A stretch of DNA of 64,000 nucleotides, taken from Henriciella marina (GTDB taxonomy: Bacteria > Pseudomonadota > Alphaproteobacteria > Caulobacterales > Hyphomonadaceae). The notes under the pieces are model-generated. The model searched no databases. It was not told the origin of the DNA and worked only from the letters and a program-made list of their open reading frames with translations. Every line of letters begins with the position of its first letter. Position 1 is the first letter of the stretch. Positions 37,632-46,384 of this stretch are shown here, one piece after another. The position numbers were made by a program, and so were the translations under genes. The DNA is taken from NCBI RefSeq assembly GCF_027213945.1, contig NZ_JAPWGW010000001.1:992001-1056000 (forward strand), read 5' to 3'.

Positions 37632-38389
37632 GTGCTGGTGTTCACGGCCTCAGCTATTTCCTCACAGATCGCCTTCAGCCGCGCAATATCCTGCGGGCGT
37701 GACAGCCGATGGTCGCCATCCTTGATAAGGTGGAAGACAAGGTCGTCGCACGTCATGGCGCTCACCAATCGTTCGGCGTGTTTCCATGGCACATCCGGGT
37801 CCTGCATCCCCTGAAGGATGCGCACCGGTCCCTTGAACTCGATAGGCGCGTCGAGGATTGACCAGGTCTTGCCGTCCTCAATCAGCGCTCGCGTGATAGG
37901 GTAGGGGTCACCATAGTCTGACTGGCGCAGGTGCACCCCCTTTTCCAGGATCTCAGCCTGTGCTTCGCTTGAGAATTCCGGCCACATCAGCTTCTCGGTA
38001 AAGTCCGGTGCCGGCGCGATCAGGACCAGTCCCTTTACCCGGTCCGGCAGCGCCATCATGGACAGAAGCGCCATCCAGCCGCCCATGCTGGATCCGACGA
38101 GGATGAGGTCGCCTTCTGTCTGCGCTATGATCGCGGCCAGCGCGTCTTCGCGCCAGGCGCTGATCGTGCCGTCTTCGAAGGCACCGGCCGACTGGCCATG
38201 GCCGGAATAGTCAAACGCCAGGAAGCCGTGACCTTGCGCTTTGGCCCAGGCTTCCAGCTCGGTGACTTTTCCGCCGAGCATGTCTGACTTGAACCCTGAC
38301 AGCCAGACATAGGTGAGACCTGTGGCTCCATGGCTGTGACGGAAGGCGATGCGGCGGCCCTGCGGCGTTTCGAAATACTGTGTGGTCAT
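37628..38389 (-). CDS. Alpha/beta-hydrolase fold protein
   Basis: The 253-residue protein is an alpha/beta hydrolase. The nucleophile elbow is 'GSSMGG' near residue 98, an oxyanion segment is '[20 protein letters not shown]', and a C-terminal '[13 protein letters not shown]' supplies the catalytic His. The likely acid is in 'MQDPDVPW'. Homologues include the palmitoyl-thioesterase ABHD10 type found next to dnaJ-like genes in some alphaproteobacteria. The substrate is unknown. It is convergent with dnaJ and divergent from the glycosyltransferase genes. Confidence 0.8.
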   Translation of the reverse strand: MTTQYFETPQGRRIAFRHSHGATGLTYVWLSGFKSDMLGGKVTELEAWAKAQGHGFLAFDYSGHGQSAGAFEDGTISAWREDALAAIIAQTEGDLILVGSSMGGWMALLSMMALPDRVKGLVLIAPAPDFTEKLMWPEFSSEAQAEILEKGVHLRQSDYGDPYPITRALIEDGKTWSILDAPIEFKGPVRILQGMQDPDVPWKHAERLVSAMTCDDLVFHLIKDGDHRLSRPQDIARLKAICEEIAEAVNTST

Positions 38390-38522
38390 GGGTCGAAGGC
38401 CTTGCGCGGGCTGCAGGTATTGTCAACCAAGTCCCTTGGCGAATGCCTCGCTTACGCGCTAGAGCGACGTGGAGGCTGCTGTATTCAGGCCAGAACCGGT
38501 GCGAGCGAAAGATAATGTGCGC

Positions 38523-39710
38523 ATGACAGAGACGGCGCTGCCAGATCTTGGTGGCAAGACCATACTTCAGGTGATTCCGGAGATGTCGGCTGGCGGCGCT
38601 GAACGTACAACGCTGGAAGTCGTGGAAGCCATCATTGAAGCTGGCGGCCGGGCCGTCGTCGCGAGTGAAGGTGGCCGGTTGGTCAGCGCGCTGGAGGCGG
38701 CAGGCGGTGAACATGTGTCCCTTGGCCTCACGACAAAGAACCCGCTCACCATCTTTTCCAATGCGGGCAAGCTGGCAGACCTTATCGAGGCTCGCGGCAT
38801 CGACCTTGTGCATGCACGTTCGCGGGCCCCGGCTTGGAGCGCGCTCTGGGCGGCGCGCCGCATGGGCCGAGCTTTCGTGACGACCTATCATGGTGCCTAT
38901 TCTGGCAAATCGGCGCTGAAGAAGGTCTACAATTCAGTAATGGCGCGCGGTGATGTCGTGATTGCGAATTCCGGATGGACCGCTGATCACGTTCAGTCCG
39001 TTCACGGCACACCGGGTGAGCGTCTTGTTACCATCCCGCGCGGCGTGGATTTCGATGTCTTTGATGAGGCGGCCGTCGGGTCCGACCGGATTGAAGCGAT
39101 CCGCCAGACTTGGCGGATCGAGGCGGCAAATCCGACTATCCTTCTCTTGCCGGGCCGCCTGACGAGCTGGAAGGGCCAGCTCGTGGCGATTGAGGCGTTC
39201 TCGAAGCTGGATGAAAGCCTCCGGGCTGGCACCATCCTGATCCTCGCCGGGGACGCGCAGGGGCGTGAGAAGTACCAGGAAGAGCTTGAGCAGGCGATCG
39301 AGACCTATGGCCTTGGGCATGCCGTGCGCATTGTCGGTCATACCGATGACATGGCGGCCGCGTACTCTGCGTCGGATATCGTCCTTGCGCCCTCCACGCG
39401 CCCTGAAGCGTTTGGGCGGGTTGCAGCTGAGGCATCTGCTATGGGTAAGCCTGTCATTGCAGCAGATCATGGCGGGCAGCGAGAGATCGTCGAAGACCGG
39501 CGTACCGGACTTCGGGTTGAGCCGGGTAACCCTGCGTCACTGGCAACCGCAATCGGCGCACTCCTTGCATTGGACGAGACAGAACGAAACGCGATTGGGG
39601 CGGCCGGCCGTGCCCATGTGCGTGAGCGGTTTTCAAAACGGGGTCTACAGGCCGCGACCCTGTCGGTTTACAAACGCGTCTTCGAAGCGCGTGAGGAGCA
39701 GTTGAATTGA
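38523..39710 (+). CDS. Glycosyltransferase family 4
   Basis: A GT-B fold glycosyltransferase of about 395 residues. It has an N-terminal 'KTILQVIPEMSAGGAERTTL' loop and the C-terminal donor-binding 'PSTRPEAFGRVAAEASAMGK' motif of GT4. The start at 38523 is chosen because the 18 residues upstream do not fit the family start and GAAAG precedes this ATG. It overlaps the following glycosyltransferase by four bases (TTGA). The pair probably acts in lipopolysaccharide core or surface polysaccharide synthesis; acceptor unknown. Confidence 0.87.
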   Translation: MTETALPDLGGKTILQVIPEMSAGGAERTTLEVVEAIIEAGGRAVVASEGGRLVSALEAAGGEHVSLGLTTKNPLTIFSNAGKLADLIEARGIDLVHARSRAPAWSALWAARRMGRAFVTTYHGAYSGKSALKKVYNSVMARGDVVIANSGWTADHVQSVHGTPGERLVTIPRGVDFDVFDEAAVGSDRIEAIRQTWRIEAANPTILLLPGRLTSWKGQLVAIEAFSKLDESLRAGTILILAGDAQGREKYQEELEQAIETYGLGHAVRIVGHTDDMAAAYSASDIVLAPSTRPEAFGRVAAEASAMGKPVIAADHGGQREIVEDRRTGLRVEPGNPASLATAIGALLALDETERNAIGAAGRAHVRERFSKRGLQAATLSVYKRVFEAREEQLN

Positions 39711-40741
39711 GTAGAAGCGCCAATCCTGGAGAGAAAGCCAGGCGCGTCCTCGTCATCAAACTTAGTGCGCTGGGCGATTTCGTTCTGGCGCTCGGTGCCA
39801 TGCGCGCTATCCGCGCCGCTCACCCCAAAGCGAGTCTCACGCTGCTGACGACGCCGCCCTATGAAGGACTGGCGAAGGCGACCGGCTTTTTCCAGAAAAT
39901 CGAAACCGATGGTCGCCCCGACGGATTGAAAGCAACACGCGCACTCCTCAAACGTATTCGAGACCAGAAATACGACATCGTTTACGACCTCCAGACCTCG
40001 GGGCGAACAGCGAACTATTTCAAGGCGCTAAATATGCCGATGCGCACGCCGCCCCTCTGGTCGGGGCACGCGTCCGGCGCAGCTTTTGAGCACAAGGGCG
40101 CGGACCGCGAGCGCATGCACAGCATCGACAGGTTCGGCGCTCAGCTGGAGATCGCAGGTCTGGGGCCGGAGACAACAGGGGGCGAATGGCCGCCCATGCC
40201 TGACATGTCCTTCGTGCGCAGGGCGCTCGGCGACTCACCGTCGCTCCTGCCAGAATACTTCTCGATCTATGGGCCGTATGCATTGATCATCCCCGGCGCC
40301 TCGAGCCACCGTAGCGCCAAGCGATGGCCGCCGGAACGCTATGCGGCGCTGGCCTCCCGCATCGCCGAAGCAGGCGTTACGCCTGTCCTGATCGGTTCGA
40401 AAGCCGAAGCCGAGATCGCACAGACGATCTGCCAGGCAGAGCCGCGCACCAAAAACCTCGTCAACCGGACGAGCCTTTTCCAGATCGTGACGCTGGCCGA
40501 TCAGGCGCTATTTGCTGTTGGCAATGACACCGGGCCGATGCATATGGCGGCACTTTCCCGATGTCCGGGCGTTGCCCTTTTTGCAACCAGTGAGAGTGAT
40601 CCTGCAAAGGCGGCACCGCGCGGCGCGCAGATGATTATCTGTCAGGCTCCGACGCTTGATGAGCTAAGTGTGCGTGACGTCTGGCAGGCCGTTCAGATGC
40701 TGGGTGCAATTCCAGGCCGCGATAAAGTCGCGCAAACTTGA
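39707..40741 (+). CDS. Glycosyltransferase family 9 (heptosyltransferase-like)
   Basis: The 344-residue protein fits GT9 (ADP-heptose:LPS heptosyltransferase family). The N-terminus has 'VLVIKLSALGDFVLALGAMR' and the C-terminal part 'LFAVGNDTGPMHMAALSRCP'. The TTG start overlaps the previous stop and is preceded by GAGGAG. It belongs with the GT4 gene in an LPS/core-type pair. Donor and acceptor are unknown. Confidence 0.87.
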   Translation: MSRSANPGEKARRVLVIKLSALGDFVLALGAMRAIRAAHPKASLTLLTTPPYEGLAKATGFFQKIETDGRPDGLKATRALLKRIRDQKYDIVYDLQTSGRTANYFKALNMPMRTPPLWSGHASGAAFEHKGADRERMHSIDRFGAQLEIAGLGPETTGGEWPPMPDMSFVRRALGDSPSLLPEYFSIYGPYALIIPGASSHRSAKRWPPERYAALASRIAEAGVTPVLIGSKAEAEIAQTICQAEPRTKNLVNRTSLFQIVTLADQALFAVGNDTGPMHMAALSRCPGVALFATSESDPAKAAPRGAQMIICQAPTLDELSVRDVWQAVQMLGAIPGRDKVAQT

Positions 40742-40787
40742 AAATCCTGCCAAAAATCGGCATATTCCAGTTCGCTTTAATTTGCTC

Positions 40788-40794
40788 AAAGGAG
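40788..40794 (+). promoter_or_regulatory. Ribosome-binding site that fixes the ATA start of infC
   Basis: AAAGGAG lies seven bases before ATA 40802. No ATG, GTG or TTG occurs in frame between the TAA at 40778 and the ATG at 40922, so this site marks the true start. Confidence 0.8.
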
Positions 40795-40801
40795 AAGAGC
40801 C

Positions 40802-41344
40802 ATAGCACGTAGACCGCATGCGGCACCGCCATCCAAAAGAAACACAGGGCCGCGCATAAATCGGGACATCAAGGCAGAGAAAGTTCTGCTGATCGACGAA
40901 GAAGGCGAAAAGCAGGGTGTAATGCCTCTCATGGCTGCACTGGATGCGGCCTCTGAGGCTGGCCTCGATCTTGTGGAAGTGTCGCCTAACCAAGAAGTCC
41001 CGGTCTGCAAGATCATCGACTATGGTAAGCTCCGCTACGAAGAGCAGAAGAAGAAGGCTGCTGCCAAGAAGAAGCAGAAGTCGGCTGAGCTCAAAGAAAT
41101 CAAGATGCGTCCGAACATCGACGTTCACGACTATGAAGTGAAAACCCGCTCGATGACGCGCTTCTTTGAAGAAGGCGACAAGGTGAAAGTCACCCTGCGC
41201 TTCCGTGGCCGCGAAATGGCCCACCAGTATCTCGGCATGGAGCTTCTCCAGAAGGTCAAGGAAGAGTTCGACGAGATCGCCAAGGTTGAGCTTGAGCCCA
41301 AGCTCGAAGGTCGTCAGATGACCATGGTGATGGCGCCGCGCTAA
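40802..41344 (+). CDS. infC: Translation initiation factor IF-3 (ATA start codon)
   Basis: IF-3 prevents premature subunit joining and checks the start codon. The start is the rare ATA at 40802, because the reading frame contains no usual start before residue 41 and a strong AAAGGAG precedes ATA. The N-terminus then reads [20 protein letters not shown], a canonical IF-3 start with '[20 protein letters not shown]'. The C-terminal domain '[20 protein letters not shown]' and '[12 protein letters not shown]' is intact. 180 residues. Rare starts in infC support IF-3 autoregulation in other bacteria. It begins the infC-rpmI-rplT group. Confidence 0.93.
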   Translation: MARRPHAAPPSKRNTGPRINRDIKAEKVLLIDEEGEKQGVMPLMAALDAASEAGLDLVEVSPNQEVPVCKIIDYGKLRYEEQKKKAAAKKKQKSAELKEIKMRPNIDVHDYEVKTRSMTRFFEEGDKVKVTLRFRGREMAHQYLGMELLQKVKEEFDEIAKVELEPKLEGRQMTMVMAPR

Positions 41345-41386
41345 GACGCTGGCTATCAACTGATAAAATCGCGTTTGATAGGACAG

Positions 41387-41413
41387 GGCGCGCCTTGATT
41401 TAGGCGCGCCTTT
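41387..41413 (+). terminator. Hairpin/terminator between infC and rpmI
   Basis: GGCGCGCC (41387-41394), loop TTGATTTA, GGCGCGCC (41403-41410) and then TTT. Each arm is itself self-complementary. It may partly end transcription after infC, or serve as a leader element for the ribosomal protein genes. Confidence 0.55.
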
Positions 41414-41519
41414 CCGTCATAAGCGCCCTCTTTCGAGCACTGCGGGCCAAAACGGCATGCCTGCGGGCTCATGAACGACTAGCTAGTGGTCGCCCAGTGC
41501 GTCCCGACAGGAGATCGAA

Positions 41520-41720
41520 ATGCCGAAGATGAAGACCAAGAAGGCCGCTGCAAAGCGGTTCAAGTTCACGGCCACAGGCAAGCTCAAGCACGGCGTCGCC
41601 GGCAAGCGTCACCGCCTGATCAGCCACAACGCAAAGTACATCCGCCAGAACCGCGGCACCAAGCCGGTCGCCAAGGCTGATGAGCATCGCGTCAAAAAGT
41701 ACCTGCCCTACGGCCTCTAG
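41520..41720 (+). CDS. rpmI: 50S ribosomal protein bL35
   Basis: The 66-residue protein is clearly bL35: '[20 protein letters not shown]' at the N-terminus and '[20 protein letters not shown]' in the middle. It lies between infC and rplT, the universal order. CAGGAGATCGAA precedes the ATG. Confidence 0.98.
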   Translation: MPKMKTKKAAAKRFKFTATGKLKHGVAGKRHRLISHNAKYIRQNRGTKPVAKADEHRVKKYLPYGL

Positions 41721-41770
41721 GCCGGCAGCAGCTCGAACTCGAACCGTTTTTGAACTAGCAGGAGGCCCAG

Positions 41771-42136
41771 ATGCCCCGTTCACGTAACAAAGTGCCGGCA
41801 CACGCCCGCCACAAGAAGATTATCAAGGCAGCCAAAGGCTATTATGGCCGCCGCAAGAATACTTTCCGCACGGCAAACGCTGCTGTCTGGAAAGCTGGCC
41901 AGTATGCCTATATCGGCCGCAAGCAGAAGAAGCGCACCTTCCGTTCGCTCTGGATCCAGCGCATCAACGCGGCTGTCCGCGTCCATGACGAAGAACTGAC
42001 CTATTCACGCTTCATCGACGGCCTCACCAAGGCTGGCATCGAAGTTGACCGGAAGGTCATGGCTGACCTTGCCGTGCACGAACCAGAAGCTTTTGGCGCA
42101 CTGGTGGAGAAGGCCAAGGGCGCGCTCGCAGCTTAA
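41771..42136 (+). CDS. rplT: 50S ribosomal protein bL20
   Basis: The 121-residue protein is bL20: '[20 protein letters not shown]' and '[20 protein letters not shown]' are diagnostic, and the C-terminus is normal. AGGAGG precedes the ATG. L20 autoregulates this operon in several bacteria. The pheS leader hairpins follow 44 bases after its stop. Confidence 0.98.
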   Translation: MPRSRNKVPAHARHKKIIKAAKGYYGRRKNTFRTANAAVWKAGQYAYIGRKQKKRTFRSLWIQRINAAVRVHDEELTYSRFIDGLTKAGIEVDRKVMADLAVHEPEAFGALVEKAKGALAA

Positions 42137-42180
42137 GCGTTTCGCTTTTTGCATTTCTCCGCTATTTCCGACCGCCAAGG

Positions 42181-42227
42181 CGGGGCGGAAAAGCCCCGTT
42201 CGGCCTTAAACCCAACGGGGCTTTTTC
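42181..42227 (+). promoter_or_regulatory. Attenuator-like leader directly before pheS
   Basis: A terminator-type stem pairs AAGCCCCGTT (42191-42200) with AACGGGGCTT (42214-42223), followed by a T-run to 42226, and the pheS ATG is at 42228. The GCCCCG in the left arm (42193-42198) can instead pair with CGGGGC at 42181-42186, a competing upstream hairpin. The only GGGG that could serve as the pheS ribosome-binding site is inside the terminator stem. The preceding T-rich stretch has several Phe codons in each frame, but no clear leader-peptide start. Confidence 0.6.
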
Positions 42228-43301
42228 ATGTCTGAACTCGATAAGATCGAAAAAGAAGCGCTAGATGCGCTGGCTGCGGCAGGCGACCTTGCTGCGCTCG
42301 ACGCGGTACGCGTGGCCGAGCTCGGCAAGAAAGGCCGCATCTCCGGCCTGATGAAGACGCTCGGCGGCATGAGCCCGGAAGAGCGCCAGGATATGGGCCC
42401 CAAGCTCAATGGTCTGCGCAACCGTGTTCAGGACGCCGTAGAGGCACGCAAGTCAGAGCTTGAAGAAGCCGAGCTGGAGAAGAAGCTCCAGACCGAGCGC
42501 ATCGATATGACCCTGCCGCCGGTCGCTGCGCCCGAGGGCAAGCTGCACCCGGTCATGCAAGTCTTCGAAGAGATCGCCGCCATCTTCGGCGATATGGGCT
42601 TCACGGTCGCTGAGGGCCCGGACATTGAAGATGACTGGCACAATTTCACCGCGCTGAACTTCCCCGAAGGCCACCCGGCGCGTGAAACGCACGACACCTT
42701 CTTCTTTCATCCTCAGGAAGGCGCCGCGCCAAAAGTCCTTCGTACCCACACCAGCCCCGTTCAGGTGCGCGTGATGGAGGCCCAGAAGCCGCCAATCCGT
42801 ATCCTCGTGCCAGGCCGGGTCTACCGCAATGACTGGGACGCGACCCACACACCGATGTTCCACCAGGTCGAAGGCCTCGTCATCGAGAAGAACATCCATA
42901 TGGGTCACCTCAAGGGGTGCCTCATCGATTTCGTGCGCGAGTTCTTCGAGGTCGATAATGTCGAGGCACGCTTCCGCCCGCACTTCTTCCCGTTCACCGA
43001 GCCCTCGGCCGAGATGGACGTGAAATACACCAAGGTCGGCGACTCGATCGAGATCGGGGCAGGCGACAGCTGGATGGAAATCCTCGGTTCCGGCATGGTC
43101 CACCCGAATGTGCTGCGCAATTGCGGCATCGACCCGGACGAGTATCAGGGCTTCGCCTTCGGCATGGGCGTCGACAGGCTCGCCATGCTGAAATACGGCA
43201 TGCCAGACCTTCGCCCCTATTTCGAAGCCGATGCAGGCTGGAGCCGTCACTATGGCTTCCGGCCATGGGCAACGCCCAGCGTCTCCGGCGGGCTGAGCTA
43301 G
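42228..43301 (+). CDS. pheS: Phenylalanyl-tRNA synthetase alpha subunit
   Basis: PheS carries the class II catalytic core of the (alpha-beta)2 enzyme. The 357 residues include an N-terminal coiled region ('[20 protein letters not shown]', '[19 protein letters not shown]'), motif 2 ('[20 protein letters not shown]'-like) and motif 3 ('[18 protein letters not shown]'). The start fits family alignment even though it follows the T-run of a hairpin directly. It is separated from pheT by an unknown gene (43317). Confidence 0.97.
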   Translation: MSELDKIEKEALDALAAAGDLAALDAVRVAELGKKGRISGLMKTLGGMSPEERQDMGPKLNGLRNRVQDAVEARKSELEEAELEKKLQTERIDMTLPPVAAPEGKLHPVMQVFEEIAAIFGDMGFTVAEGPDIEDDWHNFTALNFPEGHPARETHDTFFFHPQEGAAPKVLRTHTSPVQVRVMEAQKPPIRILVPGRVYRNDWDATHTPMFHQVEGLVIEKNIHMGHLKGCLIDFVREFFEVDNVEARFRPHFFPFTEPSAEMDVKYTKVGDSIEIGAGDSWMEILGSGMVHPNVLRNCGIDPDEYQGFAFGMGVDRLAMLKYGMPDLRPYFEADAGWSRHYGFRPWATPSVSGGLS

Positions 43302-43316
43302 AAGGCGGGACAGGCC

Positions 43317-43937
43317 ATGGGCAACGGCAACAAGGCAGAGATGCTAATTGCTATCTGCGCGGTGATCACCAGCGCGATTGCGGTCTTCATTGCCTGGGAT
43401 CAGGGACGCGTCATGCGTGCCCAGCAGCATGGCGCCGTCTTCCCTGTCGTTCAGATCGAGGGCTTCGTCTCGGAGACCCCCTCGACCTCTGCTATGGGTA
43501 TCCGCCTCACCAATAGCGGCGTCGGCCCGGCCTTGATCGAGCGGGTCGAGATGCTGAAGGATGGTGAGATCGTTGAGGACCTGACGCCGTACGCGGACAC
43601 ATTCCCGCCAGGCTATCAACAATCATGGTCGAGCCTGATCGGACGCGCCGTCGCGCCCGGTGACACCATCATGCCCCTCCGTGTTGACTGGCCGCGCGGT
43701 CAGGTGACTCTCGAACAACGCAATGCTGCCGCTGCGGCGTGGAGCGAGCTTGATGTGGAAATCTGCTACTGCTCTGTCTTCGACCGCTGCTGGACGGCGC
43801 GCGGCCTTGGTATGGGCGTCAGCATGAGCCGCGCTGAGCCGGTCAAACGCTGCCAGCGCAGTGAAAAAGATATTTTCGAGGACCTCGCGGACGATGTGCG
43901 CGCCCCTCAAACCGAACCGACTCCGGAAGTGGAATAG
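43317..43937 (+). CDS. Unknown membrane-anchored protein between pheS and pheT
   Basis: I do not recognise this family. The 206-residue product has one N-terminal membrane helix (about residues 7-26, 'AEMLIAICAVITSAIAVFIA') and then a likely soluble domain with 'MGIRLTNSGVGPALIERVEM' in the middle, Cys in 'EICYCSVFDRC' and an acidic C-terminus. It starts 15 bases after pheS and ends three bases before pheT, so it is co-transcribed with both. It has no similarity to aminoacyl-tRNA synthetase editing or trans-acting domains that I can see. A role linked to Phe-tRNA synthetase is possible but unsupported. Confidence 0.7.
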   Translation: MGNGNKAEMLIAICAVITSAIAVFIAWDQGRVMRAQQHGAVFPVVQIEGFVSETPSTSAMGIRLTNSGVGPALIERVEMLKDGEIVEDLTPYADTFPPGYQQSWSSLIGRAVAPGDTIMPLRVDWPRGQVTLEQRNAAAAAWSELDVEICYCSVFDRCWTARGLGMGVSMSRAEPVKRCQRSEKDIFEDLADDVRAPQTEPTPEVE

Positions 43938-43940
43938 ACG

Positions 43941-46337
43941 ATGAAGTTCACACTCTCATGGCTGCAGGACTATCTCGCGACCAAGGCGCCGCTTGAGGAT
44001 ATTCTCGCGACGATGTTGAAGGCCGGCCTCGAGGTCGAGCATGTCGAAGACCCGGCTGAGAAACTCGCTGAGTTCACCGTCGCCCACGTGACAGCCGCAG
44101 AGCCGCACCCGGATGCAGACCGCCTGCGCGTCTGCACGGTAGAGACGAAGGATGGCACCAGGCAGATCGTCTGCGGGGCGCCAAATGCCCGCGCCGGTAT
44201 GACGGCGATCTATGCCCCACTTGGCACCTATATTCCCGGTCTCGACTTCGCCCTCGACAAGAAGCCGCGCAAGATCCGCGGGATCGAAAGCCACGGCATG
44301 CTCTGCTCCACCAAGGAGATAGAGGCAGGCGAGGATCATGATGGTATCGCTGACCTGAAAGGCGACTGGAAAGTCGGCACGCCCGCCGCCGAAGCCCTTG
44401 GCCTGACCGATAAGGTCATCGATTTTGAAGTCACCCCGAACCGGCCAGACTGGCTGGGTGTGCAGGGCATCGCCCGTGACCTCGCCGCAGCCGGCGCAGG
44501 GCGGTTTCTCGAAAACCCGATCAAGAAGGTCGAAGGCAGCTTTGATTGCCCCGTGGATATCCAGCTCGAAGCGCCGCAGGCCTGCCCGGTCTTCGCCGGC
44601 GCACTCGTGCGCGGTGTCAACAATGGGCCATCTCCGGAATGGATGCAGCAGCGCCTGAAAGCGCTCGGCATCACGCCGCGCTCGCTGCTCGTTGATATTA
44701 CCAACTACATCTCGTTCGACCGCGCCCGCCCGCTGCACGCCTATGACGCGGCGAAGCTGAAAGGCGCTGTCGTCGCCCGTCTCGGCCGCGAGGGCGAGAA
44801 GCTGGAAGCGATCGATGGCAAGACCTATGAGATCGGCTCCGAGATGTGCGTTATCGCTGATGATAGCGGGCCGATTGGCCTCGGCGGTGTCATGGGCGGT
44901 CAGTCTACCGCTGTCAGCGCCGAAACAATCGATGTGTTCATTGAAAGCGCCTGGTTCGATCCGCTCCGTACTGCCCGTACCGGCCGTGATACCGGCGTCA
45001 TTTCCGATGCCCGCTACCGCTTCGAGCGCGGCGTGGATCCGCAAAGCTGCGTCGATGGTCTCAACTTCGCGCTCATGCTTATCAAGGAGTATGGCGGCGG
45101 TGAGGTTTCGGTCAGCCGCGTTGCCGGCCAGCCACCGGCCCCGCATGCCAAGGTCCTGTTCGACAAGCGCGATGTCGCTCGCCTCACGGGACTGGAGATC
45201 AAATCAGCCGACCTTAAGAAGATGCTGAAGGACCTCGGCTTCGGTCTCGAGGATACGGGCGAGGCCTGGTACCTCTCCGTGCCAAGCTGGCGCTTCGACA
45301 TCGAGCAATCCGCAGACATCGTTGAAGAAGTCGCGCGTCTGACCGGTTATGACAAACTTCCGACCCAGTCGCTGCCTCTGCCTGAAGCGGGCCGCAAGGC
45401 GCTGATCACGCCAACGCAGGCCCGCATTCGCGCGGCGCGCCGCGTTATGGCCGCGCGCGGCTTTCTTGAGACGGTGACCTGGTCCTTCATGCCAAAAGAG
45501 CAGGCCAGATTATTCGGCGGTGGTGGTGATGCTCTGACCCTGTCGAACCCAGTCGCAAGCGAACTCAATCAGATGCGCCCCAGCATTCTGGCAAACCTCG
45601 CCGTCGCGGCCCAACGCGGCGCCGATCGCGGCGAGCGTGAGATGCGCCTGTTCGAAGCTGGTCCGGTCTATCTTGGTGATGGCCCCAAGGATCAACGTAA
45701 TGTCGTTGCCGCCCTCGTGCGTCCCGTGTCCGGCCGTCACTGGAGCGGCGCACTCGCGCCTTATGATGCCATTGCTGCCAAGGCTGACCTCTTCGCCTTG
45801 CTCGCAGAACTCGACCAGCCGCCAGAGCGCTTCCAGATCGAAGCGCCGCGACAGGATCACTGGCATCCCGGCCAGTCGGCCTGCCTGAAGCTGGGGCCGA
45901 AAGTCACCATCGCGCATTTTGGCGCGCTGCACCCGCGCGTCCTGAAAGAGCTGGATGTCGACGGCCCTGTCTATGGCTTTGAGCTAAATCTAAACGCCCT
46001 GCCGATGATGAAGGCGAAAGCCACCAAGACGCGTCCTGTCCTGAAACGCGCTGACCTCACGCCAATCCGCCGCGATTTCGCTTTCGTCGTTGATGAAGGG
46101 GTTCCAGCTGGCGATATCGTCCGTCAGGCCCGCGCAGGTGACAAGAAGCTTATCACCGCGGTCGACGTTTTCGACGTCTATCAGGGCAAGGGCATCGAGC
46201 CGGGCAAGAAGTCCGTCGCCATCGAAGTCACGATCCAGCCCGAAGGCGAAACGCTGAAGGACAAGGAGATCGACAAGATCGCCGAAGCCGTCATCGCCAA
46301 CGTGGCCAAGGCCACCGGCGGCGTGTTGCGAGGATAG
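43941..46337 (+). CDS. pheT: Phenylalanyl-tRNA synthetase beta subunit
   Basis: PheT provides tRNA binding and editing. The 798 residues include the N-terminal tRNA-binding domain (about 40-150, 'VTAAEPHPDADRLRVCTVET', 'QIVCGAPNARAGM'), the B3/B4 editing region (about 210-370, 'DITNYISFDRARPLHAYDAA', 'RYRFERGVDPQ'), the B5 domain and the C-terminal FDX-ACB domain (about 700-798). Length is typical. It is the last gene of this block. Confidence 0.97.
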   Translation: MKFTLSWLQDYLATKAPLEDILATMLKAGLEVEHVEDPAEKLAEFTVAHVTAAEPHPDADRLRVCTVETKDGTRQIVCGAPNARAGMTAIYAPLGTYIPGLDFALDKKPRKIRGIESHGMLCSTKEIEAGEDHDGIADLKGDWKVGTPAAEALGLTDKVIDFEVTPNRPDWLGVQGIARDLAAAGAGRFLENPIKKVEGSFDCPVDIQLEAPQACPVFAGALVRGVNNGPSPEWMQQRLKALGITPRSLLVDITNYISFDRARPLHAYDAAKLKGAVVARLGREGEKLEAIDGKTYEIGSEMCVIADDSGPIGLGGVMGGQSTAVSAETIDVFIESAWFDPLRTARTGRDTGVISDARYRFERGVDPQSCVDGLNFALMLIKEYGGGEVSVSRVAGQPPAPHAKVLFDKRDVARLTGLEIKSADLKKMLKDLGFGLEDTGEAWYLSVPSWRFDIEQSADIVEEVARLTGYDKLPTQSLPLPEAGRKALITPTQARIRAARRVMAARGFLETVTWSFMPKEQARLFGGGGDALTLSNPVASELNQMRPSILANLAVAAQRGADRGEREMRLFEAGPVYLGDGPKDQRNVVAALVRPVSGRHWSGALAPYDAIAAKADLFALLAELDQPPERFQIEAPRQDHWHPGQSACLKLGPKVTIAHFGALHPRVLKELDVDGPVYGFELNLNALPMMKAKATKTRPVLKRADLTPIRRDFAFVVDEGVPAGDIVRQARAGDKKLITAVDVFDVYQGKGIEPGKKSVAIEVTIQPEGETLKDKEIDKIAEAVIANVAKATGGVLRG

Positions 46338-46384
46338 CCGGTTCACGCTTAAGCTCGTTCGGTGGATACCGGGGGCGGGCGAGC

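Noticed and set aside
42137-42180. Phe-codon-rich leader peptide before pheS
   Set aside because: Phe codons occur in all three frames because the stretch is T-rich, but no start codon with a ribosome-binding site was found in any of them.
43956-45146. 396-codon open frame on the minus strand across pheT
   Set aside because: It mirrors the pheT codon pattern; no family features or ribosome-binding site.
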